From the NCBI GenBank assembly GCA_001465935.1, contig LNKV01000118.1, positions 33,429 through 55,149 of the forward strand: 21,721 nucleotides of DNA, in the 5' to 3' direction. Positions 1 through 10,249 of the stretch are shown one piece after another. Source of the DNA: Clarireedia homoeocarpa. Lineage: Eukaryota > Ascomycota > Leotiomycetes > Helotiales > Rutstroemiaceae. A program made the position numbers and the translations under genes. The notes below the pieces were generated by a model. The model made no database searches. It saw only the letters and a program-made list of their open reading frames with translations, and was not told the origin of the DNA. Position 1 is the stretch's first letter. Every line of letters begins with the position of its first letter.

Positions 1-1080
1 TTATATATTTAATTATATATATACTAATATATACTAATATATACTTAATATCTAATTTACTTTTAAAAAGGTTATATCTTATATAATATCGTGATAATTT
101 AATTAGAATTATTATATAATCTATTATTTATATAAATATTTTTTTTTATTTTTTTTTAATATATTTTAGTTTTTATTATATATTTTAAAAATTATTATAT
201 TATATTTAAAAATCAGATTAAATATAATATTTTAAAAATTTAAATAAATAAATTAAATATTTATTAATTAATTAATTTAATATAAAGTTATAAATTAATA
301 AATATTTATTTTTTATAATTAAATTATTAATAATTAGAGATTATTATTATTTTTTAATAATATTATTAATTTATTTAAATATTTTAAAAAATTAAAAATA
401 AAAATAAAGTTTAATTAAAATAATAATTTCTTATTTTTATTATTAGATTTATAAGATTATTAATTATTTTTTAAATAAATATTTCTTTATTATATAAATA
501 GTTTTTAAATTTAATTATAATTATATAATTTAATTAAAAATTATATTAGAATATTTCTTATAGATTTTTATTATAAAATTTTATATTTTTATAAAATTTA
601 GTTATTTTTATTATTTTAAATATATAATCTTTTAATTTTTTATTTATAAATATTTTATTTAAATTTAGTTTTTAATAAATCTTTTTAATTTTATTATTAT
701 TATATATCTTAATATTATTATAAATTTAATTATTAATCTAATTATTAATTTAGTTATTAATTTAATTATTATTTAAATTAATTATATTTAAAAAGTTTAT
801 TTATATTTTTAATAATTTTATTTTTAATAATATTAATATATTAAATATTAATCTTATATTTTAATTTATATTTAAATTTATATTTTAAAATTAAAGATTA
901 TTATATTATTTAAAAATAATATTAATAATATTTAAAATAGATTTAATAAAGTTAATTAATTTAAAAATCTATTAATTAGTATTATTATATTTTTTATATT
1001 TAAAATATATATATTAAAGATATATTTAAAAGTATTTAAAAGATTATAGTTAATTTTTATTATTAAGAATATAAAACTTT
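1..1080. repeat. AT-rich, RIP-like block (left edge)
   Basis: The stretch is almost entirely A and T, with very few G or C, and has no open reading frame worth calling. The change to ordinary composition occurs over about 1080-1200. Such blocks in Pezizomycotina usually derive from transposons mutated by RIP (C to T on both strands). Part of it, about 960-1217, can be recognised as a decayed inverted copy of the repeat at 8266-8503. Bases 85-94 keep a motif (AATATCGTGA) that also occurs at 7954-7963. The RIP origin is inferred from composition and from these paired copies. Confidence 0.8.
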
Positions 1081-1217
1081 TATTTATACTTTCTAACTAT
1101 ACTTTTAATCACCTTCTATATTTACTCTCTTATAGCTATCACTATTTACTATCGTATATTCTAAATAAAGTCTTAATCTCATTCGGTCATTTGTTAGTCG
1201 CATTGTATAGCGACACT
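960..1217 (-). repeat. Decayed LTR-like repeat, inverted copy of 8266-8503
   Basis: Read on the minus strand from 1217, the sequence begins AGTGTCGCT and follows the plus-strand sequence from 8266. A 21-nt stretch is identical: 1174-1194 on the minus strand equals 8288-8308 on the plus strand. Beyond it the match continues as T-for-C and A-for-G substitutions. For example AGCATAAATAAGGGCC at 8382-8397 corresponds to AGTATAAATAAAAGTT here. This is the RIP pattern. The boundary near 960 is approximate because little but A/T remains. Confidence 0.6.
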
Positions 1218-1400
1218 AATAGATCTATAATTGTCTGGAAAGTACCTATATCACGTTTATTTAATTTGCATTAAGCATTCTTGAAAATGTATCATCTGGT
1301 TTGATATTCTGCTGGAAATCGAACTACGACTTCAGTACACCTTGCACAAGATACCATCCCCCGGTCCCAGTCTGGAGTACCTAGATCACCGTAGATAGAG

Positions 1401-3128
1401 CTACGCAGTATTTCTAAGATATAGCTTGATAGGCAGGGGAACCTTTTGCCAACCGAGATAGATCTTTTGCATGTTCCAGTTCTCATTTCCGGGCACAGCT
1501 TCAAAGTCAAAATTCCAGAATAGTCGGGTAATAGTCAATCGCATCTCGATGTAGGCAAGACTTGTAGTGCACTTGATCAGCATCTCATCTTTTCTATTTC
1601 CTCGAGCAGATGTCACTTACTTGCGGCCAATACAAGCCCGTGGTCCGAAGCTGAATGGCTGGAAGGCCTGCTTATTGTCATTTGCAAACTCGGGGTCTCC
1701 AAGCCAGCGTTCAGGAATAAACTCTTGTGGGCGGTGAAAGTACTTTTCTGTGTGATACATGACGACGTGAGAAATGGAGACGGTTGTCTGGTAAGGGGGT
1801 GAAAGTTAGGCTCGAATCCGAAAGGTAATATTGGGAAAGTACATACTTCTTTGGGCACGAAACGACCAGCCAGATAATCGTCCATGTTAGTTCTTCGTGG
1901 CAGATGAGCAGGTGTGGGAGGATAGCGCCTCAAGGCTTCTGATAAGCATGCCGTGAGGTATTCGAGCTTGTTGACAGCCGCCAAGGTGATCTCCTCTTCC
2001 GACTTGAATGCAGATCTGATCTCCTTCGCCAGCTTATCATAGCACCTCTTGTTTTGAGACAGAAAATGGGTGACACCGGCTAGGAGATTGGCAGTCGTAT
2101 CACTACCAGCTACGATAACAGTTCCACTGTTGGATATAAATTCGCCTTCCGAAATCCCACTTCCTGGTGCTGCCAACCGAGACAACAGGTCAACACGTTC
2201 AGACTTCATCTGTAGACGATTGAGAGCTTTCTTTCTGGTCATTTCCATATGCTCAGCCCGATGGTTAGCAATACTGCTTGGGATAAATAGCTTCAACAGC
2301 GGTCTGATTATCTTGGGATAATACAATGTGCAGCGCAAATAGGCACTCATCTTGATATTATCAAAGACGATGCTGATCCAAGCGTGGTACTCGGAGTTCT
2401 TGAGACAGTCAAAGGATTCGCCAAATGCAAGATCGCCAATAACGTCAAATGTCAGAAACTGTAGAGATGCTCGTCAACCAGGTCGCCGCTTAGAAGTGAT
2501 GAAATGACTTACATTATACCATTTGACCATATCAACAGGCTCGCCGGCCATACTCAAATCACGAAGCTTGCTGAAGAAGAGGTTGCCGTAGTTCATAATC
2601 ACAGGAAGCTCGTCTCTTAACGCCCGGTCAGAGTATCCATGAGCCATGAGTCGCCTCAATTCACCGTGACGCTTGGTGTCGGCTCCAATAATGCTCAACT
2701 TCCCCGAAGAAGTCACATTGTAGAATGTTGGGTCCTTGATCACTTCCCCTTTTCCAGGACGGAAGCCATAGATGTCATTCCAGGCAGCTGGATCGTTAAA
2801 GGACAACTCGTCGGGGCCGATCCTTACCACGTCGCCATATTTGGCATGGGCATCGCCAATGTCAAACGAAACTCTTCCAGACAAGAGTTTACGACAATAC
2901 CAGATTCGGGTTGAACGAGCCCAGAAGGGGCCGGGGAAATTGCGCAGTGGATGGAACCACAAGTTATAGACCATCCATCCAATGCTATATACTGCCAGCT
3001 ACCTCTCTGGTTTAGTGATTTATATGGTAAAATTGCAAGGCCAAGAGGAGAAAGCTTGTACTTACCAAGCCCACCAGAATGCCTCCAATAGCAAGTGGGG
3101 AAGCCGCGGGGATCTGAAACCCGAACAT
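1401..3128 (-). CDS. Cytochrome P450 monooxygenase (CYP65-like), 495 aa
   Basis: Five exons splice into one open frame: complement of 2998-2513, 2458-1847, 1787-1621 and 1560-1401, preceded by 3128-3066. All introns are GT-AG (GTAAGT or GTATGT donors). The N-terminus is a hydrophobic anchor, followed by the proline hinge (NFPGP). Key P450 elements are all present: I-helix AGSDTT at residues 300-305, ExxR at E357-R360, PERW near 412-415, and the haem loop FSFGPRACIG with Cys439. It should be an ER-anchored haem-thiolate monooxygenase using NADPH-P450 reductase. The N-terminal region (VVRIGPDELSFNDPAAW) resembles the trichothecene C-15 hydroxylase/averantin hydroxylase group. That family placement is by eye and the substrate is unknown. 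The gene is divergent from the next P450, suggesting shared control. No defects were seen. Confidence 0.93.
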
Positions 3129-3533
3129 CTTCAAATCTGCAGTTGCAACCGTACAGTGACAGTCTGTCTGGATCTTCCTCCTCAATGTTGGAAGGTTGGT
3201 GTTTTGGGAAAGATAAATTATCGATTGAGCAGAAAGATCAATAAAAGCACGAGATCCTTTAATGGCATTATTGGATTTATTGTTACTCGTAACATCAAGG
3301 ATCGTAGTGCCGTTCCGTAACCGATCCCTCGTCAACAATCCGGTTATGATCCCACGGACCGATGCGGATCTGCACAGCAATCGGAAGTCATGGCCTACCT
3401 TCCATGAAATTATGACAGCTTATGCATTAATTAATTGAAGGTCACCCCACCGTCATGCATAGCCTCCCGAAACTTTTTTTCTTCCCTCTTGCGCGCTCGC
3501 CTTTGGTTCAGAGCCTCCGCAACGCTTTTCGCT
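3129..3533. promoter_or_regulatory. Divergent promoter between two P450 genes, with an inverted CGG-type repeat
   Basis: These 405 bp separate the start codons of the two divergent P450 genes and must hold both promoters. Within it, TAACCG (3318-3323) and CGGTTA (3341-3346) form an inverted pair 17 nt apart. Further CCG/CGG triplets lie close by (CCGTTCCG at 3310-3317, GACCGATGCGG at 3357-3367). Inverted CGG triplets are the usual targets of fungal Zn2Cys6 regulators, which commonly control metabolic clusters. The operator role is an inference. No regulator gene lies in the window. A CT-rich tract (3474-3490) precedes the CYP68-like start. Confidence 0.4.
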
Positions 3534-5566
3534 ATGGTTATCGTCGACGAGTTGGGCTTGTTGTACCCTCTAGGATTTCTATCTACACTTCTAATATATG
3601 TCATCTTCAAGCTTTCTAGTCGCGGCCCCAGGGTTCCGCCGAATGTGCCAATCTTGAGAATCTCAGAGCTCAAGGGCAAGCTGGGAGACGCAGCTGATAT
3701 TGAGTCATTTGAGAAGGATGGCTCACAAGTCGTACAACATGGTTACAATCAGGTATGCTGAACTAGCCCTTCTTCCTTGCTGCCAGACTTCTAGATCGGC
3801 TCTATGTCAACTCAGATATCGTGTTATAAATGGAGTCTAATTGGTTTAAAAAGTACTCGAAGAAAGGTCAAAACTTCCTCATGAGGACATCTGAGGGTTT
3901 GGTGTTTGTGGCAGCTCCGGCCTTCATTGAAGAAATCCGTACTGCTCCTACGAGTGTACTATCTGCAATGGCTGTGAACAACGAAACCTTGCAAGTTAAA
4001 TATACACTTCACAGTACCCTCTATCATGACTGGTATGAGTTCAACGTCATTCGGAGACAGTTTACACACAACTTAGGTATTCTTCATCCAGTAACCATTC
4101 TTTTAGAGACCAAATTGTGACCACAACTGATCATCATGCTAGGACCTATCTTGCCTTATATTGTGGATGAATGTCACAAAGCATTTACAAAAGAGATTGG
4201 TAACCCCAAAGGTATTTTTCTACACCCCCACATCAATAGCATACCGTCATCTCAACAACATCTGACTTGATGTACTTCAGAGTGGACTGCATTGCCTATG
4301 TGGCCGATAGCCAGCCGCGTAGTCACACAAACAGCAAATAGGATAATTTATGGCAAAGAGCTGGCTGCAAATGATGAATTCCTACAGCTATCTATCGACT
4401 ACACCTATACCGTGTTTGGAGGCGCACATCAAATACGCCCTTATCCTAGGTTTTTAAGGCCACTCGTTTTGCGTTTGAAAACCGGCATAGCAAATCAGAA
4501 TGCGCTTGCGAAGAAGCATTTGGCACCCTTGTTTGTGCAACGGATTCGTAGCATGCAGCGAATATCTAAGACGGAGGACCAAGCTGCCAAACCAGACGAC
4601 GGAGGTGAGTTTCATCCTATGAAACTAATGGAACACGACCTGACAATTGGCCGTCTCAGTACAATGGCTTCTTGATATAACGCCACCCGAGAAACTCAAT
4701 ATCGACATGCTTATCTACCGCATCATTCACATCAGCGTTTCTGCAAATCACACCAGTAGTTCCACATATCTTGATGCAGTCTACGATCTAGCCATACACC
4801 CCGAGATCCAGGATGTGCTACGGGAGGAGATTGTGTCTGTAATGGGCCAAGAGGGCCAGTGGACAAAGCAAGGACTCACTAAGATGGTCAAGTTGGACAG
4901 CTTTTTAAAGGAGAGCGCGAGATGGCACCCATTTCTCGCAGGCAAGTCAATCATATTTGAGAAGGTAGTCGGAAAGTACAATCTAACCCGCAGGCACTCT
5001 TACAGGTTCTCTAGAGCGAATGGCCTTGAAAGACTATAGTTTAAGCGACGGCAGCACAATCACCCAGGGAACAAAAGTCACTGTACCCCATTATGCTATG
5101 TATTTTGACGAGCAGCTGTATGGCCCCACAGCCCATGAGTTTGACGCCTTTCGCTTCTCCAAGATGCGTTCTCAGCCTGGTCAAGAACAGAAGCACTCGT
5201 TTGTAGAGTGTACCCCCAAACACACACATTTTGGGTAAGCCAGACTCCTACCTCTATACGCAGCTGTATAGTCTGTGTGAAAGTCTTTAAGACCAGAGAT
5301 AAGTGTAATAGACTTAACTAATATACTTTTACTTATTGTTTAGTTATGGCAAGACGGCTTGTCCGGGCCGATTTTTTGTCACAGCGGAGATGAAGGTCCT
5401 ACTCGCATATACACTTTGTATGTACGATATAAGATGGCCCAGTGACCAAGGAAAGCCAGCTTCTACTTGGACAGGCTCATTCAGAAGCACAGATATGTCT
5501 TTAAAAGTAGAATGGAAGCTCCGGGAAAAGCCTTTATTACACCTAGATCAGATAATTAGCTACTAA
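3534..5566 (+). CDS. Cytochrome P450, ent-kaurene-oxidase-like (CYP68 type), 522 aa
   Basis: Seven exons: 3534-3752, 3854-4076, 4143-4211, 4281-4604, 4660-4941, 5006-5234, 5344-5566. The spliced frame is open throughout. ATG 3534 is chosen because it starts just before the membrane anchor (LGLLYPLGFLSTLLIYVIF); an in-frame upstream extension exists but looks non-coding. The line GYNQ/YSKKGQNFLMRTSEG and the string FNVIRRQFTHNLG are typical of fungal ent-kaurene-oxidase-like P450s. Motifs: I-helix SANHTSSS at 306-313 (this group also lacks a canonical AGxDTT), ExxR at E363-R366, haem loop FGYGKTACPG with Cys455. Two splice sites are unusual: the first intron ends in AAAAAG, and the fifth (4942-5005) is a GC-AG intron with a good CTAAC branch site. 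Relatives oxidise terpenoids (gibberellin and abscisic acid pathways), but here a prenylated aromatic is as plausible a substrate. Confidence 0.92.
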
Positions 5567-6090
5567 AACCGCGAGCGAAAATAGAATTGTTTATATATTC
5601 TAAGGTTGAGAAGATTTAAAATATCTATTTTATATTATCAATGAAATTCATTATAATTAATAACTTGCTACTTATAATATTCTAGTAAATATATATATTT
5701 TTTATTTTAAAAATTACTTTTTATTTTATTTATATATATTATATTACGATTTTAAATATTTAATTATAATTTTTTTTATATTAAATAAAATATTTTTAAA
5801 AATTTAAAAATCGATTTAAAAAAGTTAATAAAATATTATTAATTATTTAAAATTTTTATTAATTAATAGAATTTAAATATTAATAAATTTTTTTATAATT
5901 ATATTAAATTATTTTAAATATTAAATAATTAATTTTTTTAATCTTATTTATTTAAAAAATTATTAAAATTATTAAAAGAAATTTTATTTTATTATATAAT
6001 AATAAAGAAATTTTTATTATTATTAAATAATAAAATAAATAAAAATATTTAAATATTAATTTTATTAAAATTATTAATATTTAAAATAAT

Positions 6091-6240
6091 AATTAATAAT
6101 ATAATAATATATTTATAAGAAAAATTAAATAACTTTAAAATTATTAATTAAATAATTAATTATATATTAAAAGAGATAAGTTTTTATATAAAATAATATA
6201 TTATATATTTATATTAACTTATATATATAATTTAATTAAT
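6091..6240 (+). repeat. Direct repeat, copy 1 (AT-rich)
   Basis: About 150 bp that aligns along its whole length with 7643-7795. Shared stretches include AATATAATAATATATTTATAA, the GAAAAATTAAAT run, and the tail TATATATAATTTAATTAA. Differences are scattered substitutions and one-base gaps. The level of match is well above what two random A/T tracts would give. The pair could be the LTRs of a short decayed element or two copies of a repeat. Confidence 0.6.
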
Positions 6241-7642
6241 TTATTATATTACTTTTTTTTTTAAAAAAACTTATTTTTAAATAATAATAAAAAAAATAAA
6301 TAAATATTATTTACTTTTTTATTATTTTAAATATATTAATATTTATTAAATCTTTAAAAAAATTATTAGTTATAGAAAGTTAATAAAAAGAATTAAAATA
6401 ATAATATAATATAATTAATATTAATATTTATATAATTATAAAAAAATATAATATAAAAAGAGAAATAAAAATAAAACTAATTAAATATTAAATATATATA
6501 ATAAAATTTAATTTTTAAATCTTTATTAATTATATATATTTAAATAATTTTAAATAACTTTTTATAAAAACTTTTAATTAAAATATTATTAAAATAATAA
6601 TATATTTAAGTTTTATTAACTAAATATTTAAATTTAATAATATAAGTAATTAAAAAATTAATTTTTTAAATAAATTTATTAAATCGATTTTTAATTTTAT
6701 AAATTTTTTATAAATATAAATAAATAAAATAAAAATTATATAATAATCTAATTATTTAATTTTAAGTTAAAAAAAATAATTAAATTATTAATAATTAATT
6801 TAATTTTAATAAAAATAAATTAAATATTATATTTATAAATATTATTAATAAATTTATTAAAATATAATAATAAAAGTTTAAAATAAAAAATAATAAAATT
6901 AATAAATAATAAATTAATAATTATAATAATAATAAATTATTTATATAATAAAAAGTTTTTAAAAACTTTATAAAAATTATATTTAGATTTATTAAAAAAT
7001 AAAATAAAGTTAAATTAAATAAATTAAAATAATTTTATTATTTAAAAGAAAATAATAATTTATTTTATTAAATAAATTAAATTAAATCAAATTATATAAA
7101 TATATAACTATTAAAAAAAATATAACTAAATTAAATTATTTTATTTAAAATATAAAGAAAGTAAATAAAATAATTTAATAAAGTTTAAATAAAATATATA
7201 AATTAAATAATAAATAATATAATATATAATAAAGATTATATAATAATTATAAAGTTAAAATAAAAATAATTTTAAAAATAAAAGAAATATTTAATTAAAT
7301 TTAGATTTTAAATTATTATATAATAATTAATATTAATTTATTTAAAGATTATCTTTATTAATAATTATATTTACTATTAATTTATATTATATAATATTAT
7401 AAATATATTAATTTAAAAAAAACTAAGAATAAAATTTTAATATATAATAATATTCTTTTATAATTATTTTTCTAATAGAAATATATTAGTTTTATTTAAA
7501 AATATTATAATAAATACTTTTTATAAAATTAAAAAAGAATTAATTACTTTTAAATATAATTTATATATTAATATTTCTTTTTTATTAAATATTTAAAATT
7601 ATTTTTTAATAAAATAAGAATATTATAATATAAATATAAAAA

Positions 7643-7795
7643 AGTTAATAATAATATAATAATATATTTATAAAGAAAAATTAAATATATTTTAGAATTA
7701 TTAATTAAAAAGTTAATTATAAATTAAAAAAGATAGACTTTTATATAAATTAATATATTATATATTTATACTAACTTTTATATATAATTTAATTA
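7643..7795 (+). repeat. Direct repeat, copy 2 (AT-rich)
   Basis: Partner of 6091-6240, in the same orientation about 1.55 kb downstream. This copy retains slightly more G and C (GATAGACTTTTATATAAAT, ACTAACTTTTATA). The flanks outside the aligned part do not obviously match, so the repeat ends near these positions. Confidence 0.6.
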
Positions 7796-7934
7796 AAATC
7801 GTTAAAAAAACTATTAATTTAAAATATTAAATAACTTTAGAATTTATAATTATAAGAAGAGATTATATAATATATACTTGAGTTATATATATATACTAAG
7901 ATATTCTCAAGGCCTACCTTATTAATAAAGAGTT

Positions 7935-8125
7935 TATACTTAAATAATCAGGTAATATCGTGACGATTCAATCTAAATCGTTATATTAGTATATCTAATT
8001 ATTAAAATAAAACTTGATTTACCAAAATAAATTCACAGAGGTTTGTTTAGTTCAAGGAGTTCCAACTTGAACGATCAGGTATCAATCGTGCGGTTTGCTC
8101 ACACGGGGAGTTCGAATCGTAATAA
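7935..8125 (+). repeat. Diverged short direct repeat (two units, one RIP-altered)
   Basis: Two related units lie about 130 bp apart: ACTTAAATAATCAGGTAATA at about 7938 and ACTTGAACGATCAGGTATCA at about 8067. Each is followed by an ATCGTG motif and later by AATCGT. Differences are mainly G to A and C to T, so the first unit looks like a RIP-altered form of the second. The shared AATATCGTGA of the first unit also occurs at 85-94, and its complement CACGATATTATAT at 21116-21128. The family therefore seems scattered through the AT blocks. Confidence 0.45.
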
Positions 8126-8265
8126 TAACTAAGTACTTCCAACAAGTCGTCTCGTTATACTCTTTGGGAGAAACAATTATACTACTTTCCAAGAATAAAG
8201 TCGTGTAGTTAGAAAACAGTCTGAGGGAGCCAAATTCTGTGAGATACGTGCCGAAGCGATTCAGA

Positions 8266-8503
8266 AGTGTCGCTGTAGAAGCGACCGACAAATGACCGAA
8301 TGAGATTAAAACCTCATTTGGCATGCTCAACAGTGAACGACTACAGGAGAGCGTCTACGGGAGAGAATGAGGGCTTAGATAGAAGCATAAATAAGGGCCT
8401 TATGCCCTCAATAATAAAGAGCAGCTACAAACCCTCGAATACTCCCGTACCCACCTTTGAAGAGTGAGTCTCGGGCGTGGAGGGTGTAGCGACAAGAAGT
8501 GAC
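8266..8503 (+). repeat. LTR-like repeat, little-mutated copy
   Basis: This is the better preserved partner of the inverted copy at 960-1217. It begins AGTGTCGCTGTAG and runs to GAAGTGACAACA. Internally it has a TATA-like and polyadenylation-like section (GCATAAATAAGGGCC, then CAATAATAAAGAGCAG at 8409-8424), as expected of the U3/R part of a retrotransposon LTR. No reverse transcriptase or integrase was found beside it, so it may be a solo or broken LTR. The exact ends are uncertain. The TG...CA limits are a guess. Confidence 0.45.
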
Positions 8504-8601
8504 AACATGTATTTAATCATAGTTGAATCACGCTCTCACTATTTGTCTTGTGAGTATCTAGAGTCTGATCAACAACACCTCACGGAGATTGAAGTTTCTA
8601 G

Positions 8602-9021
8602 TTTATCAGCGAGGAGTTAATCAGGGACATTGGTACACAAGATTTGACAGTATTGGAAGATGCTGACAACGTGTCAAAAGAATGATATTCCTATGTTTCT
8701 TGGACTCTTCTACCATTGATTCAGAATTGGAAAAAGGAGATATCCGAACTCCCTATCATCCGCCTAAGCAATGGGAGCTGGGTTTCAGTGTCTTCAGGGC
8801 CACAGATAATATTTCTCCTCTCAGATAACAAACGTTCTCACGTCCCAGAAGGTATTGAGTTGTTTGAAGTCCGTGAGAGCGTTCGCCAGAATGATGGTAT
8901 TAAGAATCTCTACACAAACTTCGATTTTAAACCATTCTCCAACTCCGAGGCTCGCCCGGTACGCGGGCACTACGGCCTGAGCCTTAAGCCAACTATGTGC
9001 GATTCGGTGCGATTCGCCTGA
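8602..9021 (+). pseudogene. Broken gene fragment, possibly from a large sacsin/HSP90-like fungal ATPase protein
   Basis: One frame reads as protein-like sequence from about 8602 (FISEELIRDIGTQDLTVLED) to about 9021. It is interrupted by TGA at 8683 where KE-stop-YSYVSW suggests a lost Trp codon (TGG to TGA, RIP-compatible). A TAG at 8599 ends the readable part upstream. The section LPIIRLSNGSWVSV, then PEGIELFEVRES and a later FDFKPFS, resembles repeats in very large fungal proteins with a histidine-kinase/HSP90-like ATPase domain. That identification is from memory and weak. There is no start codon and no plausible domain of full length, so it is almost certainly non-functional. Its last bases lie tail to tail with the membrane-protein gene that ends at 9034. 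Confidence 0.35.
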
Positions 9022-9033
9022 TGTATAACATTT

Positions 9034-10249
9034 TCAGCCACTTTGATTGCTTCTTGCAGAAGGAGTATACTCTGTAACTCAAAAGTTAGAAAGTAATGGA
9101 CCCATGTAAATAACGTCGTACCTAGTTTTTCAGTTTGCTTATTATCATAGCTCGCCGGTGTAGATTTCGTGAAAAGTTGACGGAAGGAGGCTAAGCACGA
9201 GACAAGAAGAGCTAAAGAAGAAAATGATAGTTAGTTCTCAAAATTATATAGATAATAATAGACTATGAAAGTATAGTATACCGAAAGTAATCTCGATGTG
9301 TGCCCAAAGGCAAAGCCAGGTTATGTCTGCTGAAGATTGTTTGTTTGGCAAGACCCCTATACGAATCATTGCGCAAACCATAGTAAGCATAGAGAGAGAG
9401 AGAAGTCCCATGAGCATAAGCTTTTTCTTTGGCTCTATCTTTATATTCCAAAGAGCCACCACAGGAATCGCAATCACTACAAAAGCAAATCGAGTCATTA
9501 GAGATTCTGAAGCATAGAAAGATTGTGTAATACATACGAAACACATCTGCAACAATATCTGTTGCACAGCTAAGCTGTAGATTGATCCAAACGTAAGTAA
9601 TCCCTTCCGGGACAGCACAATATTCTATGATACATTAGCTATAGATTGAAACTTTACAGAGGGGCAATACAGCTTACCTAGAATAAAAGGAATAGGTCTG
9701 ATAAGGCATTTGTAAGGAATCGTGCCGATGCATGCAGCCCAACTAGCAACCACCCATCCCGTCACGAACCACCACCATGCCTTCAGCAAAGGACTCTGAT
9801 GAGGTGTGAAGAACAGTCTTCGAAAGAACACAAGAATAGAGAGCTTGACAAATAAAAGTGTGGTATAGGCGAGGATGAATTCTGCTAGCTCGGCATAGAG
9901 AAGGGAAGCTTCGTTATCCAGATTATGCGGTGTCGCTGGTAGCTTACCAGTTACGAGTGGGTAGTTGTTATAAAGATTTGTTGCCTCCATTTGATATAAA
10001 ATAGTTGAACAGAGAACCATGAGCCATGCTAGCATTATCAAGACATGGTCGAGCCAAATTCTGTGCGCGTATTTAACAGAAATGCTGACCCTGGAAACGA
10101 CAAGAAATAGCGTAATAGCTGTGAGCGTCCAATGGTGACTCTGCATCACGATAAGTTAATTTTGATTTAATGGATGATTTGAAGACATGAATACATACCA
10201 AAAAGACTTCACGGGACACTTTGGGAGAATTCCAGTTAGGAGTAACCAT
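9034..10249 (-). CDS. SAT4/Pth11-like seven-helix membrane protein (fungal rhodopsin-domain family), 307 aa
   Basis: Six exons on the minus strand: 10249-10199, 10140-9678, 9624-9538, 9476-9282, 9211-9122, 9071-9034, all GT-AG. The product has about seven hydrophobic helices. Family hallmarks are LDHVLIMLAWLMVLCSTILY near the second helix, EYCAVPEGITYVWINLQLSCATDIVADVF before the fifth, and DITWLCLWAHIEITFALLVSC at the seventh. No CFEM cysteine domain precedes it. Members occur repeatedly in secondary-metabolite clusters (SAT4 of the satratoxin cluster is the namesake), but their role is not established. The end is ambiguous: if the last 50-nt intron (9121-9072) is retained, the frame stays open for another ~52 codons to a TAG at about 8986. 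The spliced form is preferred for its GTACGA donor, CTAAC branch site and CAG acceptor. Confidence 0.85.

Larger units (their letters stand above)
5590..7900. repeat. AT-rich, RIP-like block (middle)
   Basis: About 2.3 kb of nearly pure A/T starts shortly after the stop of the CYP68-like gene and fades out around 7900, where G and C return. There is no credible gene in it. It contains a direct repeat pair (6091-6240 and 7643-7795), so at least part is a decayed mobile element. It divides the two divergent P450s from the rest of the gene set. It probably records transposon insertion followed by RIP. Confidence 0.85.

Noticed and set aside
1..60. Mitochondrial DNA or telomere as the source of the AT-rich blocks
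   Set aside because: The blocks have no mitochondrial genes or tRNAs and no telomeric repeats, and are continuous with intron-rich nuclear genes.
8065..8125. Possible tRNA-like sequence (GAGTTCGAATCG resembling a B box)
   Set aside because: No acceptor or anticodon stem could be built around it, and it belongs to a repeat family.
8082..8330. 82-codon minus-strand open frame
   Set aside because: It runs through the LTR-like repeat and shows no protein family features.
9507..9537. A 31-nt intron in the membrane-protein gene (first AG after GTATGT)
   Set aside because: Too short for a fungal intron. The next acceptor, at 9477, gives the expected DVFLIAIPVVALW sequence.
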